From Methylotenera_A sp036675645 (GTDB taxonomy: Bacteria > Pseudomonadota > Gammaproteobacteria > Burkholderiales > Methylophilaceae), in the NCBI GenBank assembly GCA_036675645.1, contig JAKFEP010000020.1, forward strand, positions 1 to 9,041: a DNA stretch of 9,041 nucleotides. Reading direction: 5' to 3'. Positions 1-6,290 of the stretch are shown here, piece by piece. Below the pieces are notes generated by a model, which searched no databases, was not told the DNA's origin, and saw only the letters and a list, made by a program, of their open reading frames with translations. The translations under genes and the position numbers were made by a program. How positions within the stretch are numbered: position 1 is the stretch's first letter; each line of letters starts with the position of its first letter.

Positions 1-1376
1 GCTTTTGCTCCGCTAAGATGTTCATTTACCATGGTACGGTCAATGCCACTGGCTTGTAGTGAATCTTGCTCAATCATGCTTTTACCGTGCAAAATGTAAT
101 ATTCAAATTCTGGCCTGAAATGCTTAATAAAGCTCAACACAGGCGTTGCAGCAGCGTCACCCAGCGCACAAATGGTGCGACCAGAAATATTGTTGCTGAC
201 ATCAGTCAACAAATCCAAGTCTTCCGTTTTGCCTTTACCGTCGACGATACGCGAAATCACACGGTAGACCCAACCAGTGCCTTCGCGGCATGGCGTGCAT
301 TGACCGCAGCTTTCTTCATAAAAAAAGTAGGATAATCTTTTTAGTGTTTTGACCATGCAAGTCGTTTCATCCATGACGATCATGCTGCCTGCACCCAGGC
401 TAGAGCCCGCCTTACTTAAGCCATCATAATCCATAGTGGCATTTTGGATCATTTCGGCAGTCATCACTGCAGTAGAAGGTCCACCTGGGATCACCGCTTT
501 AAGTTTGCGGCCTTTCCAGACACCGCCCGCCATACTCAACAGCTCAGAAAATGGCGTACCCATTTTAACTTCATAGTTGCCTGGTTTTTCGACATGGCCA
601 GAAACAGAGAATAGTTTAGTGCCGCCAGAATTTGGTACACCCAACTCCGCAAAAGCTTGTCCGCCATGTTGCATAATCCACGGGATCGAAGCAAAGCTTT
701 CGGTATTATTGACGTTAGTGGGTTTGCCAAATACACCATAGCTGGCAGGGAAAGGTGGCTTAAAACGTGGCTGACCTTTTTTGCCTTCAATGGATTCGAT
801 AAGCGCGGTCTCTTCGCCACAAATATAAGCGCCATAACCATGCACCGCGTATAAATCAAAACTAAAATTGGTACCAAATAAATTTTCACCTAAATAACCA
901 GCGGCTTTGGCTTCGTTCAGTGCAGCTTCAAACGTTTCGTATTCTTGCCAAATCTCGCCATGAATATAGTTGTAGCCGACACGTGCACCTAAGGTGTAAG
1001 CGGCAATCGCCATGCCCTCAATGAGCTGATGCGGGTTGTAGCGCAAAATATCGCGATCTTTAAAAGTACCGGGCTCTCCCTCGTCTGAGTTGCACACCAA
1101 ATATTTGGTGCCGTCAAAGTAGCGCGGCATAAAGCTCCACTTTAAACCTGTGGGGAAGCCCGCACCGCCGCGGCCACGCAAGTTAGAAAGTTTCACTTGG
1201 TTGATAATATCGACTGCTTTGGTTTTCTCAGTGACGATTTTTTTGAGTTGTGTATAACCACCCACTTTTTCATAGGCGGCCAATGAAGCTGGATTTTTCT
1301 CAGTTAAAGTGCGCAGGGTGAGCAGCGTTTGGCCTTTAAGGTCGCTCATAACAGCTGCTTTAGCTTTGGTTGCCAT
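1..1376 (-). CDS. nuoF: NADH-quinone oxidoreductase subunit F (partial, 3' end beyond left edge)
   Basis: This is the FMN- and NADH-binding subunit of respiratory complex I, in the peripheral arm on the cytoplasmic side, where NADH hands electrons to FMN and then to cluster N3. The visible 458 codons read openly to the window edge. The glycine-rich nucleotide-binding segment GRGGAGFPTG is at residues 68-77, the NSDEGEPGTFKDR block near 96-108, and GYGAYICGEETALIESIEG near 180-198. The 4Fe-4S N3 ligands are C357, C360 and C363 in SCGQCTPC, plus C403. The start ATG lies one base after the nuoE stop. No strong Shine-Dalgarno is seen (GTGAG about 12 nt upstream), so coupling to nuoE is likely; the in-frame ATG at codon 10 is less well supported. 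The frame is still open about 30 residues beyond the conserved EFEYYI segment, so the C-terminus is longer than the 445-residue E. coli protein. Identification is secure; only the end is missing. Confidence 0.97.
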   Translation of the reverse strand, partial: MATKAKAAVMSDLKGQTLLTLRTLTEKNPASLAAYEKVGGYTQLKKIVTEKTKAVDIINQVKLSNLRGRGGAGFPTGLKWSFMPRYFDGTKYLVCNSDEGEPGTFKDRDILRYNPHQLIEGMAIAAYTLGARVGYNYIHGEIWQEYETFEAALNEAKAAGYLGENLFGTNFSFDLYAVHGYGAYICGEETALIESIEGKKGQPRFKPPFPASYGVFGKPTNVNNTESFASIPWIMQHGGQAFAELGVPNSGGTKLFSVSGHVEKPGNYEVKMGTPFSELLSMAGGVWKGRKLKAVIPGGPSTAVMTAEMIQNATMDYDGLSKAGSSLGAGSMIVMDETTCMVKTLKRLSYFFYEESCGQCTPCREGTGWVYRVISRIVDGKGKTEDLDLLTDVSNNISGRTICALGDAAATPVLSFIKHFRPEFEYYILHGKSMIEQDSLQASGIDRTMVNEHLSGAK

Positions 1377-1377
1377 A

Positions 1378-1866
1378 TTATTTCAGGCTCACTTTTTCTA
1401 AATCCGACAAGATTTCATCTACTTTTTCTGTGGTTAAAAACTCGTGCATAGTGTGATTATTCACAGTCAACAAAGGCGCACCACCACAAGCGCCCATACA
1501 CTCACCTTCTTTCAGACAGAATCTACCGTCTGCGGTCACTTGGTTAAAGCTTACACCGAGTTTGGTTTGCAGGTGATTGACGATGACATCAGAATCGCGC
1601 AACATGCACGAGATATTAGTGCAAATGGTAATTTTATATTTGCCGACATTTTCCAAGTCGTACATATTGTAAAAAGTCGCCACTTCCATTGCCGCAATTT
1701 CAGGCATACGCAAATACGCAGCCACCTCACTAATACACTCTTGCGATAACCAGCCACGCTCGGTTTGCACAATGCGCAATGCGGCCATTACTGCCGCCTG
1801 CCGTTGGCCAGCTGGGTATTTGGTGATTTCGTAGTCGATTTTTTTGATGGCTTCGTTACTTAACAT
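1378..1866 (-). CDS. nuoE: NADH-quinone oxidoreductase subunit E
   Basis: This is the 24-kDa-type subunit of complex I, which carries the 2Fe-2S cluster N1a and pairs with NuoF in the NADH dehydrogenase module. The protein is 162 residues, the normal size. The four cluster ligands are visible as C82 and C87 (CTNISC) and C123 and C127 (CMGAC), with the following GGAP turn. The helical N-terminal half contains the usual QTERGWL and EVATFYNMY segments. I place the start at ATG 1866 and not at the upstream in-frame TTG (1884), because a GGAG Shine-Dalgarno lies 7 nt before this ATG. It is followed by nuoF after one base and preceded by an unusually long 150-bp space after nuoD. Confidence 0.97.
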   Translation of the reverse strand: MLSNEAIKKIDYEITKYPAGQRQAAVMAALRIVQTERGWLSQECISEVAAYLRMPEIAAMEVATFYNMYDLENVGKYKITICTNISCMLRDSDVIVNHLQTKLGVSFNQVTADGRFCLKEGECMGACGGAPLLTVNNHTMHEFLTTEKVDEILSDLEKVSLK

Positions 1867-2017
1867 GTTGCAACTCCACACCAATTAATCTTGAAAAAGC
1901 AAAAGTTCTAAACAAGACAAGTAGCACAGCAAAAAAATTTGCGCCGCTTAGGCATTCTAAGCAAGTACATTTTTTTGCGAAGCAACGGAGTATTGTGACG
2001 AAATTTTTCTTTTTCAT
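1856..2017 (-). CDS. Possible 53-aa small protein in the nuoD-nuoE interval
   Basis: I do not recognise this frame. It starts with an ATG that overlaps the nuoD stop as TAATG, the same junction seen between nuoC and nuoD, and runs without a stop across the whole gap to end 11 nt inside nuoE. A GGTGAG sequence lies 11 nt upstream of the ATG. The predicted peptide begins MKKKNF, has a Cys-rich patch (KKCTCLEC at residues 15-22) and a hydrophobic run at about 27-36 followed by more hydrophobic residues, so it could be a small membrane-associated protein. Against this, an open frame of 53 codons can arise by chance, and the same DNA contains a long inverted repeat that may be the real functional element. 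I know of no standard complex I subunit at this position. Confidence 0.25.
   Translation of the reverse strand: MKKKNFVTILRCFAKKCTCLECLSGANFFAVLLVLFRTFAFSRLIGVELQHVK
1874..1877 (-). promoter_or_regulatory. Ribosome binding site of nuoE
   Basis: GGAG on the minus strand, spaced 7 nt from ATG 1866. It decides the nuoE start in favour of this ATG over the TTG six codons upstream. It also gives nuoE its own initiation signal, so nuoE need not depend on translation arriving from nuoD. Confidence 0.75.
1929..1978 (-). repeat. Imperfect 50-nt inverted repeat (intra-operon RNA hairpin) between nuoD and nuoE
   Basis: The outer arms are perfect 10-mers (GCAAAAAAAT and ATTTTTTTGC). An inner stem GCTTAG / CTAAGC closes a 5-nt loop at 1952-1956 and is extended by two G-U pairs when read on the minus strand. 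A short internal loop of 4 and 5 nt separates the stems. In nuo mRNA this would fold as one tall hairpin. It could be a weak attenuator, an mRNA processing or stability element, or an accident of A/T runs. It is not a classic terminator, because the U run starts about 6 nt after the inner stem and is itself paired in the outer stem. Confidence 0.5.
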
Positions 2018-3270
2018 TATCGGTCTATCTCACCAAATACAATATCCTGCGTGCCTATTATCGCCACCAAGTCCGCAATCATGTGCCCGCGTGTCATTTC
2101 ATCCATGGCAGAAATATGCGCAAAACCCGGTGCGCGAATTTTCAAGCGATACGGCTTATTTGCACCGTCCGATACCATATAAATACCGAACTCACCTTTA
2201 GGGTGCTCCACTGCTGCATAAGCCTCACCTGCCGGCACATGAAAGCCTTCAGTAAATAATTTAAAGTGGTGGATCATGTCTTCCATGTTGGTTTTCATGC
2301 CTTCACGGTCTGGCGGCGCGACTTTATTATCGGTGGTAATCACAGGGCCAGGATTCGCACGCAGCCACTTAATACATTGTTGGATAATTTTGTTAGATTG
2401 GCGGAACTCCTCCATACGCACCAAATAACGGTCGTAGCAATCGCCATTCACGCCCACTGGAATATCGAAATCCATATCAGCGTACACTTCATAGGGCTGT
2501 TTTTTGCGTAAATCCCACTCAACACCAGAGCCGCGCAACATTGGCCCTGTGAAGCCCAGCGCCAATGCGCGCTCTGGTGAAACCACGCCAATGCCTACCG
2601 TACGCTGCTTCCAAATGCGGTTATCGGTGAGTAAGGTTTCGTATTCATCCACATAGCCAGGAAAGCGGTTAGTGAAGTCTTCAATAAAATCGAGTAATGA
2701 TCCTTGCCGATTTTCGTTAAGCTTGCTGATTTCTTTTGCGCTGCGAAACTTGGCGGCTTCATGCTGTGGCATGCGGTTTGGTAAATCGCGATATACGCCA
2801 CCTGGACGATAATACGCGGCATGCATGCGCGCACCAGAGGCAGCTTCATACACATCAAACAAATCTTCGCGCTCTCTAAAGGCATACAAAAACACCGTCA
2901 TGGCGCCCACATCCAACGCATGCGCGCCCAGCCACAACAAATGATTCAAAATACGGGTGATTTCGTCAAACATGACACGGATATACTGTGCGCGAACCGG
3001 CACTTCCAGATTGAGCATTTTTTCTATGCACATCACATAAGCATGCTCATTGGCCATCATCGACACATAGTCCAGCCTATCCATGTAAGGAATACTTTGC
3101 AAATAGGTGCGATTTTCGGCTAATTTTTCGGTGGCACGGTGCAGCAAACCAATATGGGGATCGGCACGTTGAATTACCTCACCATCCAGCTCCAATACCA
3201 GACGCAGCACACCATGTGCAGCCGGATGCTGTGGACCAAAGTTCATGGTGTAATTGCGAATTTCAGCCAT
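2017..3270 (-). CDS. nuoD: NADH-quinone oxidoreductase subunit D
   Basis: This is the 49-kDa-type subunit of complex I, which with NuoB forms the ubiquinone reduction site at the base of the peripheral arm. It is 417 residues, full length for the unfused form; E. coli fuses NuoC and NuoD, while here they are separate. The GPQHPAAHG segment at residues 12-20 carries the quinone-site histidine (H19) and the PYMDRLDYVS segment the conserved tyrosine (Y68), assigned by the 49-residue spacing known in mitochondrial homologues. The C-terminal block with RLKIRAPGFAH and the ending GTQDIVFGEIDR is typical. The start ATG overlaps the nuoC stop (TAATG), with a G-rich AAGGGG upstream, so translation is probably coupled. 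The stop codon overlaps a second TAATG that opens a possible small frame. Confidence 0.98.
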   Translation of the reverse strand: MAEIRNYTMNFGPQHPAAHGVLRLVLELDGEVIQRADPHIGLLHRATEKLAENRTYLQSIPYMDRLDYVSMMANEHAYVMCIEKMLNLEVPVRAQYIRVMFDEITRILNHLLWLGAHALDVGAMTVFLYAFREREDLFDVYEAASGARMHAAYYRPGGVYRDLPNRMPQHEAAKFRSAKEISKLNENRQGSLLDFIEDFTNRFPGYVDEYETLLTDNRIWKQRTVGIGVVSPERALALGFTGPMLRGSGVEWDLRKKQPYEVYADMDFDIPVGVNGDCYDRYLVRMEEFRQSNKIIQQCIKWLRANPGPVITTDNKVAPPDREGMKTNMEDMIHHFKLFTEGFHVPAGEAYAAVEHPKGEFGIYMVSDGANKPYRLKIRAPGFAHISAMDEMTRGHMIADLVAIIGTQDIVFGEIDR

Positions 3271-3863
3271 TACCGATGCGCCCCTTCGTCACGAATCACT
3301 CGCGGTACATTGTTGCGGTCTTCAATCGAAACAGGCTGGTAAATCACGCGCTGCTGTTCTGGGTCGTAACGCATTTCCACATTGCCGATCATAGGGAAAT
3401 CTTTACGGAATGGATGGCCGACAAAGCCATAATCGGTGAGGATCCTGCGTAAATCAGGGTGGTTTTCAAACATAATGCCAAACAAATCAAAGGCTTCACG
3501 CTCATACCAATTGGCCACTGGCCAAATATCCACCAAGGTTGGCATCACCGGGAAATCGTCATCGCGGGCAAACACACGCAACCGCACACGCTGATTTAGG
3601 CTGACGGATAACAAATGCAATACGACTGCATACCGAGCACCCTCATATAGACCATCTTTATAATCTGAATAATCTACGCCACATAGATCAATGAGTTGTT
3701 CAAACTTAAGTTCGGCGTGGTCACGCAATTTTGCACACACCTCTAACAGACTTTCAACTTTGCACTCGATACTAATTTCACCAAAAGCCACATCCAGCTT
3801 AATGATGTGCATGCCTAGGGCTAGTTTTAATTGTGCTGAAAGTAGTTCTAGTTTTGTCGACAT
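3270..3863 (-). CDS. nuoC: NADH-quinone oxidoreductase subunit C
   Basis: This is the 30-kDa-type subunit of complex I, a peripheral-arm scaffold protein that contacts NuoB and NuoD and has no cofactor. The protein is 197 residues, normal for an unfused NuoC. The family signature lies at about residues 117-157: NWYEREAFDLFGI, then FENHPDLRRILTDYGF, then GHPFRKDFP. The ATG at 3863 is the only good start near the expected N-terminus, but it has no clear Shine-Dalgarno: the 47-nt leader after nuoB is almost entirely A-rich and contains a 9-nt sequence twice. The stop overlaps the nuoD start. The separate nuoC and nuoD genes are the usual betaproteobacterial arrangement. Confidence 0.97.
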   Translation of the reverse strand: MSTKLELLSAQLKLALGMHIIKLDVAFGEISIECKVESLLEVCAKLRDHAELKFEQLIDLCGVDYSDYKDGLYEGARYAVVLHLLSVSLNQRVRLRVFARDDDFPVMPTLVDIWPVANWYEREAFDLFGIMFENHPDLRRILTDYGFVGHPFRKDFPMIGNVEMRYDPEQQRVIYQPVSIEDRNNVPRVIRDEGAHR

Positions 3864-3886
3864 AGTCTTTTAATTTTTAGTCTTTT
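3863..3886. repeat. 9-bp direct repeat in the nuoB-nuoC spacer
   Basis: TAGTCTTTT occurs at 3863-3871 and again at 3878-3886 (plus strand), a period of 15 bp. The first copy overlaps the nuoC start codon. On the mRNA it reads AAAAGACTA twice, giving an A-rich, probably unstructured ribosome landing area in place of a normal Shine-Dalgarno. It may be chance in a low-complexity spacer. Confidence 0.35.
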
Positions 3887-3910
3887 TTGCTTTTTCTTGG
3901 TGCAATCATA

Positions 3911-4387
3911 CTATCGAGCGATTGTATTGGTACGTCTGATTTTTTTCTGCAGTTGGATTATGCCAAACAACAGCGCCTCTGCAGTGGGGGGGCAGCCTGG
4001 CACGTATACGTCCACAGGCACAATACGGTCACAACCGCGTACAACCGCGTAAGAGTAATGGTAATAACCGCCGCCGTTGGCGCAACTCCCCATCGAAATC
4101 ACCCAACGCGGCTCGGCCATCTGGTCGTACACCTTACGCAGGGCAGGCGCCATTTTATTTACCAATGTGCCTGCCACTATCATCACATCTGATTGACGCG
4201 GGCTGCCACGAAACACAATACCAAAGCGGTCTAAATCATATCTTGCTGCACCAGCATGCATCATTTCGACCGCGCAGCAGGCCAAGCCAAACGTCATTGG
4301 CCACATCGAGCCAGTTCGCGTGTAGTTAATCACCGTATCTAGTGACGTGGTGATAAAGCCTTTTTCTAGAACGCCTTCAATGCTCAT
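3911..4387 (-). CDS. nuoB: NADH-quinone oxidoreductase subunit B
   Basis: This is the PSST-type subunit of complex I, which holds the terminal 4Fe-4S cluster N2 that reduces ubiquinone. It is 158 residues, the normal short bacterial form. The N2 ligands are the tandem C37-C38 in GLACCAVEMM, C102 in MGSCANGGGYY and C132 in VPGCPPTAEAL. The RYDLDRFGIVFRGSPRQSDV segment near 49-68 is characteristic. The ATG has an AAGG Shine-Dalgarno 7 nt upstream and begins 19 nt after nuoA. The 47-nt gap to nuoC is A/T rich. Confidence 0.98.
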   Translation of the reverse strand: MSIEGVLEKGFITTSLDTVINYTRTGSMWPMTFGLACCAVEMMHAGAARYDLDRFGIVFRGSPRQSDVMIVAGTLVNKMAPALRKVYDQMAEPRWVISMGSCANGGGYYHYSYAVVRGCDRIVPVDVYVPGCPPTAEALLFGIIQLQKKIRRTNTIAR

Positions 4388-4406
4388 GCTTTTGCCTTAT
4401 TGAAAA

Positions 4407-4763
4407 CTAGTCCCATTCTAAGGCACCCTTTTTCCACTCATAAATGAAGCCGACGACAAGCACAAACAAAAACACCATCATTGCAAAAAAACCAGCCAAG
4501 CCGATTTCTTTTATGACCACTGCCCATGGAAATAAAAATGCGATTTCTAGATCGAATAAGATAAACAGGATAGCGACTAGGTAATAACGCACATCAAATT
4601 TCATGCGCGCATCTTCAAACGCCTCAAAGCCACACTCGTATGGCGAGTTTTTCTGCGCATCAGGTTTGTTTGGGGATAAGATTTTACCGAGGATAAGTGG
4701 CCCTAACCCAATTGCGAGGCCAACTAAGATGAACAGCAATATTGGAAAATAATTTTCCAGCAC
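4407..4763 (-). CDS. nuoA: NADH-quinone oxidoreductase subunit A (GTG start)
   Basis: This is the smallest membrane subunit of complex I (118 residues), sitting at the joint between membrane and peripheral arms beside the quinone channel. Three hydrophobic helices are visible at about residues 5-27, 60-80 and 87-108. The loop between the first two carries the conserved SPYECGFEAFEDARMKFDVR stretch, with the redox-state-sensitive cysteine at C44. The FDLE acidic motif follows in the second helix. The start is GTG, chosen because the conserved N-terminus begins there and AGGA lies 8 nt upstream. It is the first gene of the nuo operon and is separated by 145 bp from the upstream tRNA-Leu. Confidence 0.97.
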   Translation of the reverse strand: MLENYFPILLFILVGLAIGLGPLILGKILSPNKPDAQKNSPYECGFEAFEDARMKFDVRYYLVAILFILFDLEIAFLFPWAVVIKEIGLAGFFAMMVFLFVLVVGFIYEWKKGALEWD

Positions 4764-4908
4764 GAGGGCTTTCCTGACTCTGTTTTTTTGATTGCTGGCT
4801 TTTTAGCTTATGGCTTTGGGCTGCGAAATCAAAAACTAACTATAAAAAATTATTAATTAATAGTATCTTGGAAATACCGTTTTAATATGACAATGATCAA
4901 GCAATTAC
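4764..4908 (-). promoter_or_regulatory. nuoA leader region, A/T rich, promoter uncertain
   Basis: This 145-bp stretch between the tRNA-Leu 3' end and nuoA is strongly A/T rich and has no good open frame. A -10-like TATAGT is at 4839-4844 but has no convincing -35 at a 16-18 bp distance. A TTGTCA lies further upstream but is badly spaced to any -10. A 10-bp palindrome ATTAATTAAT is at 4852-4861. Arms TTTTTGATT and AATCAAAAA (4785-4793 and 4827-4835) could pair around a 33-nt loop just upstream of the nuoA ribosome site. The operon may have a weak or activator-dependent promoter here, or be read through from tpiA. Confidence 0.3.
4772..4775 (-). promoter_or_regulatory. Ribosome binding site of nuoA
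   Basis: AGGA on the minus strand, 8 nt before the GTG at 4763. This spacing supports the non-ATG start, since there is no ATG nearby that would keep the first membrane helix intact. Confidence 0.7.
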
Positions 4909-4993
4909 TGGTGCCGACGGAGAGACTCGAACTCTCACGACTTTCGTCACTACCCCCTCAAGATAGCGTGTCTACCAATTCCACCACGACGGC
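4909..4993 (-). tRNA. tRNA-Leu (anticodon GAG)
   Basis: This is an 85-nt class II tRNA gene with an encoded CCA end. The anticodon arm is a 5-bp stem CTATC / GGTAG around the loop TTGAGGG, giving anticodon GAG, which reads CUC and CUU leucine codons. The long variable arm folds as GAC-GAAA-GTC. The T arm is GAGAG / CTCTC around TTCGAGT, and the D region contains the AATTGGTAGAC typical of tRNA-Leu. The acceptor stem GCCGTCG / CGTCGGC pairs at six of seven positions, with U opposite U at 5:68 (bases 4989 and 4917). It lies 28 bp after secG on the same strand and may be processed out of a tpiA-secG-tRNA transcript. Confidence 0.96.
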
Positions 4994-5021
4994 AATCACC
5001 ACAAATTAATTAGGCCAAATG

Positions 5022-5390
5022 TTAATTCGGTATGTCTTTCGCGGCGCTGCCAGCAGGTGTTTCTTGTTCTGGTTTAGTCTCTGTTGTAGCAGCAGGTGCA
5101 ACGGTTGTTGTCACTGATTCGGCTTTAGTTGCGCCCTTTATTACACTGCCGCTACCAGCACGATGACTCGCCATATACGCTAATGTTAAACTAGTGGCAA
5201 AAAACACGATTACACAAGCTGCGGTCGCTTTACTCATAAAGTTAGAAGAGCCACTTACGCCAAATAAACTACCTGATGCGCCACTACCAAAGGCGGCGCC
5301 CATATCGGCACCTTTGCCGTGCTGTAATAGCACCAAGCCAATAACGCCTGCGGCGGCTAGTACGTGAACCACTGTGATTAAATTTTCCAT
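5022..5390 (-). CDS. secG: Preprotein translocase subunit SecG
   Basis: This is the auxiliary membrane subunit of the SecYEG protein-export channel, which assists SecA-driven translocation. It is 122 residues, with hydrophobic helices at about 2-22 and 55-74. The intervening cytoplasmic loop carries the conserved LLQHGKGADMGAAFGSG run, the SLFG motif (41-44) and the SSNFMSKATA segment. The C-terminal tail from residue 75 is rich in Ala, Thr, Ser and Glu and ends in KDIPN, a low-complexity tail common in proteobacterial SecG. The ATG has AAGG 8 nt upstream. The gene follows tpiA by 51 bp and precedes tRNA-Leu by 28 bp, a neighbourhood known from many proteobacteria. Confidence 0.96.
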   Translation of the reverse strand: MENLITVVHVLAAAGVIGLVLLQHGKGADMGAAFGSGASGSLFGVSGSSNFMSKATAACVIVFFATSLTLAYMASHRAGSGSVIKGATKAESVTTTVAPAATTETKPEQETPAGSAAKDIPN

Positions 5391-5441
5391 GAGTTAAACC
5401 TTGATTTTAAACTTTAAGTCTTACCTAATTTTTTGCCTATT

Positions 5442-6230
5442 TCATGCAGCTGCTTTTTCAGCCGCATAGCAAATATTTTCAAATTCTTGCGCATTGAGCG
5501 AGCATCTACCAATCAGCCCACCATCAATATTTTCTACTATGCATAATTGTAGCGCATTTTGTGGGTTTACGCTGCCTCCATAGAGTATTTTTAGCTGGTT
5601 TGCCGCCTCAATATTTAGCGCGCCGATTTTGTTGCGAATAAATCGATGCATGCTTTTTGCCTGCTCCGGCGTAGCAGCTAAGCCAGTACCGATCGCCCAA
5701 ATCGGCTCATACGAAATCACCGTATTGGCGAATACCTCAGCACCATAACCGTTAATAATGGCATCCAACTGCTTGCTCACCACCATTTCCATGACACCCG
5801 CTTCGCGTTCTATCAACGTTTCACCCACACATAAAATCGGGGTAATGCCGTGTTTCTTGGCCACCATAAATTTTTGCGCGATGTTTTCATCCGACTCGCA
5901 ATAGGCGGTTGCGCGCTCTGAGTGACCAATAATCGCATAAGTTGCTCCAAAATCGCGCAACATGTCTGCACTCACCTCACCCGTGTAAGGACCAATCTCA
6001 TTTTTGGCCAGATTTTGCGCACCCCAGGCGATATCCGTGTGCTGTAGGGCGCTTTGCAACTGGGCAAGATAAGGATAAGGCGCGCAAACCACTACTTGTG
6101 TGTGTTTTAAATTGGAAAGTGTTGCAATAAAATCGTTCAACAAGGTAGCATTTTGTTTCAAGTTGCCATGCATTTTCCAATTGGCTACAACCAGTTTTTT
6201 AATGGTTTTCTGTGTCGGTTTTTGTGTCAT
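5442..6230 (-). CDS. tpiA: Triosephosphate isomerase
   Basis: This cytosolic enzyme interconverts dihydroxyacetone phosphate and glyceraldehyde 3-phosphate in glycolysis and gluconeogenesis, working as a TIM-barrel dimer. It is 262 residues and complete. Catalytic residues are visible: N17 and K19 in VVANWKMHGN, the electrophile H103 in AIIGHSER, and the base E175 in SYEPIWAIGTG. The phosphate-gripping loop 6 follows E175, and the C-terminal phosphate-binding parts LYGGSVNPQN and DGGLIG (236-241) are intact. The N-terminus is some 8-9 residues longer than E. coli TpiA and Lys/Gln/Thr rich, but no later start would keep the active-site Asn and Lys. Only a weak GAAAG precedes the ATG. A strong promoter lies about 50 bp upstream. 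Confidence 0.98.
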   Translation of the reverse strand: MTQKPTQKTIKKLVVANWKMHGNLKQNATLLNDFIATLSNLKHTQVVVCAPYPYLAQLQSALQHTDIAWGAQNLAKNEIGPYTGEVSADMLRDFGATYAIIGHSERATAYCESDENIAQKFMVAKKHGITPILCVGETLIEREAGVMEMVVSKQLDAIINGYGAEVFANTVISYEPIWAIGTGLAATPEQAKSMHRFIRNKIGALNIEAANQLKILYGGSVNPQNALQLCIVENIDGGLIGRCSLNAQEFENICYAAEKAAA

Positions 6231-6269
6231 GGCTTTCTTTGGTTTAAAGACGGTATGGCCTTAATAATT

Positions 6270-6290
6270 GGCGCGAATTCTACGCGCGCC
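6270..6290. promoter_or_regulatory. GC-rich dyad over the tpiA -10 box (possible operator)
   Basis: GGCGCG (6270-6275) and CGCGCC (6285-6290) form a perfect 6-bp inverted repeat with a 9-bp spacer that contains the -10 box. In a region otherwise low in G+C this stands out. A protein bound here would block RNA polymerase, so it could be a repressor site; a chance GC-rich discriminator is the alternative. I do not recognise it as the site of a named regulator. Confidence 0.35.

Noticed and set aside
536..889. 117-codon minus-strand frame inside nuoF
   Set aside because: It overlaps the NuoF frame, which carries unmistakable motifs through the whole region; this is a shadow frame.
1867..1884. 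nuoE start at the upstream TTG (1884)
   Set aside because: The GGAG Shine-Dalgarno lies inside that extension at a perfect distance from ATG 1866.
1929..1978. Intrinsic terminator after nuoD
   Set aside because: The U run is separated from the inner stem and is paired in the outer stem, and nuoE and nuoF follow on the same strand; a complete stop here is unlikely.
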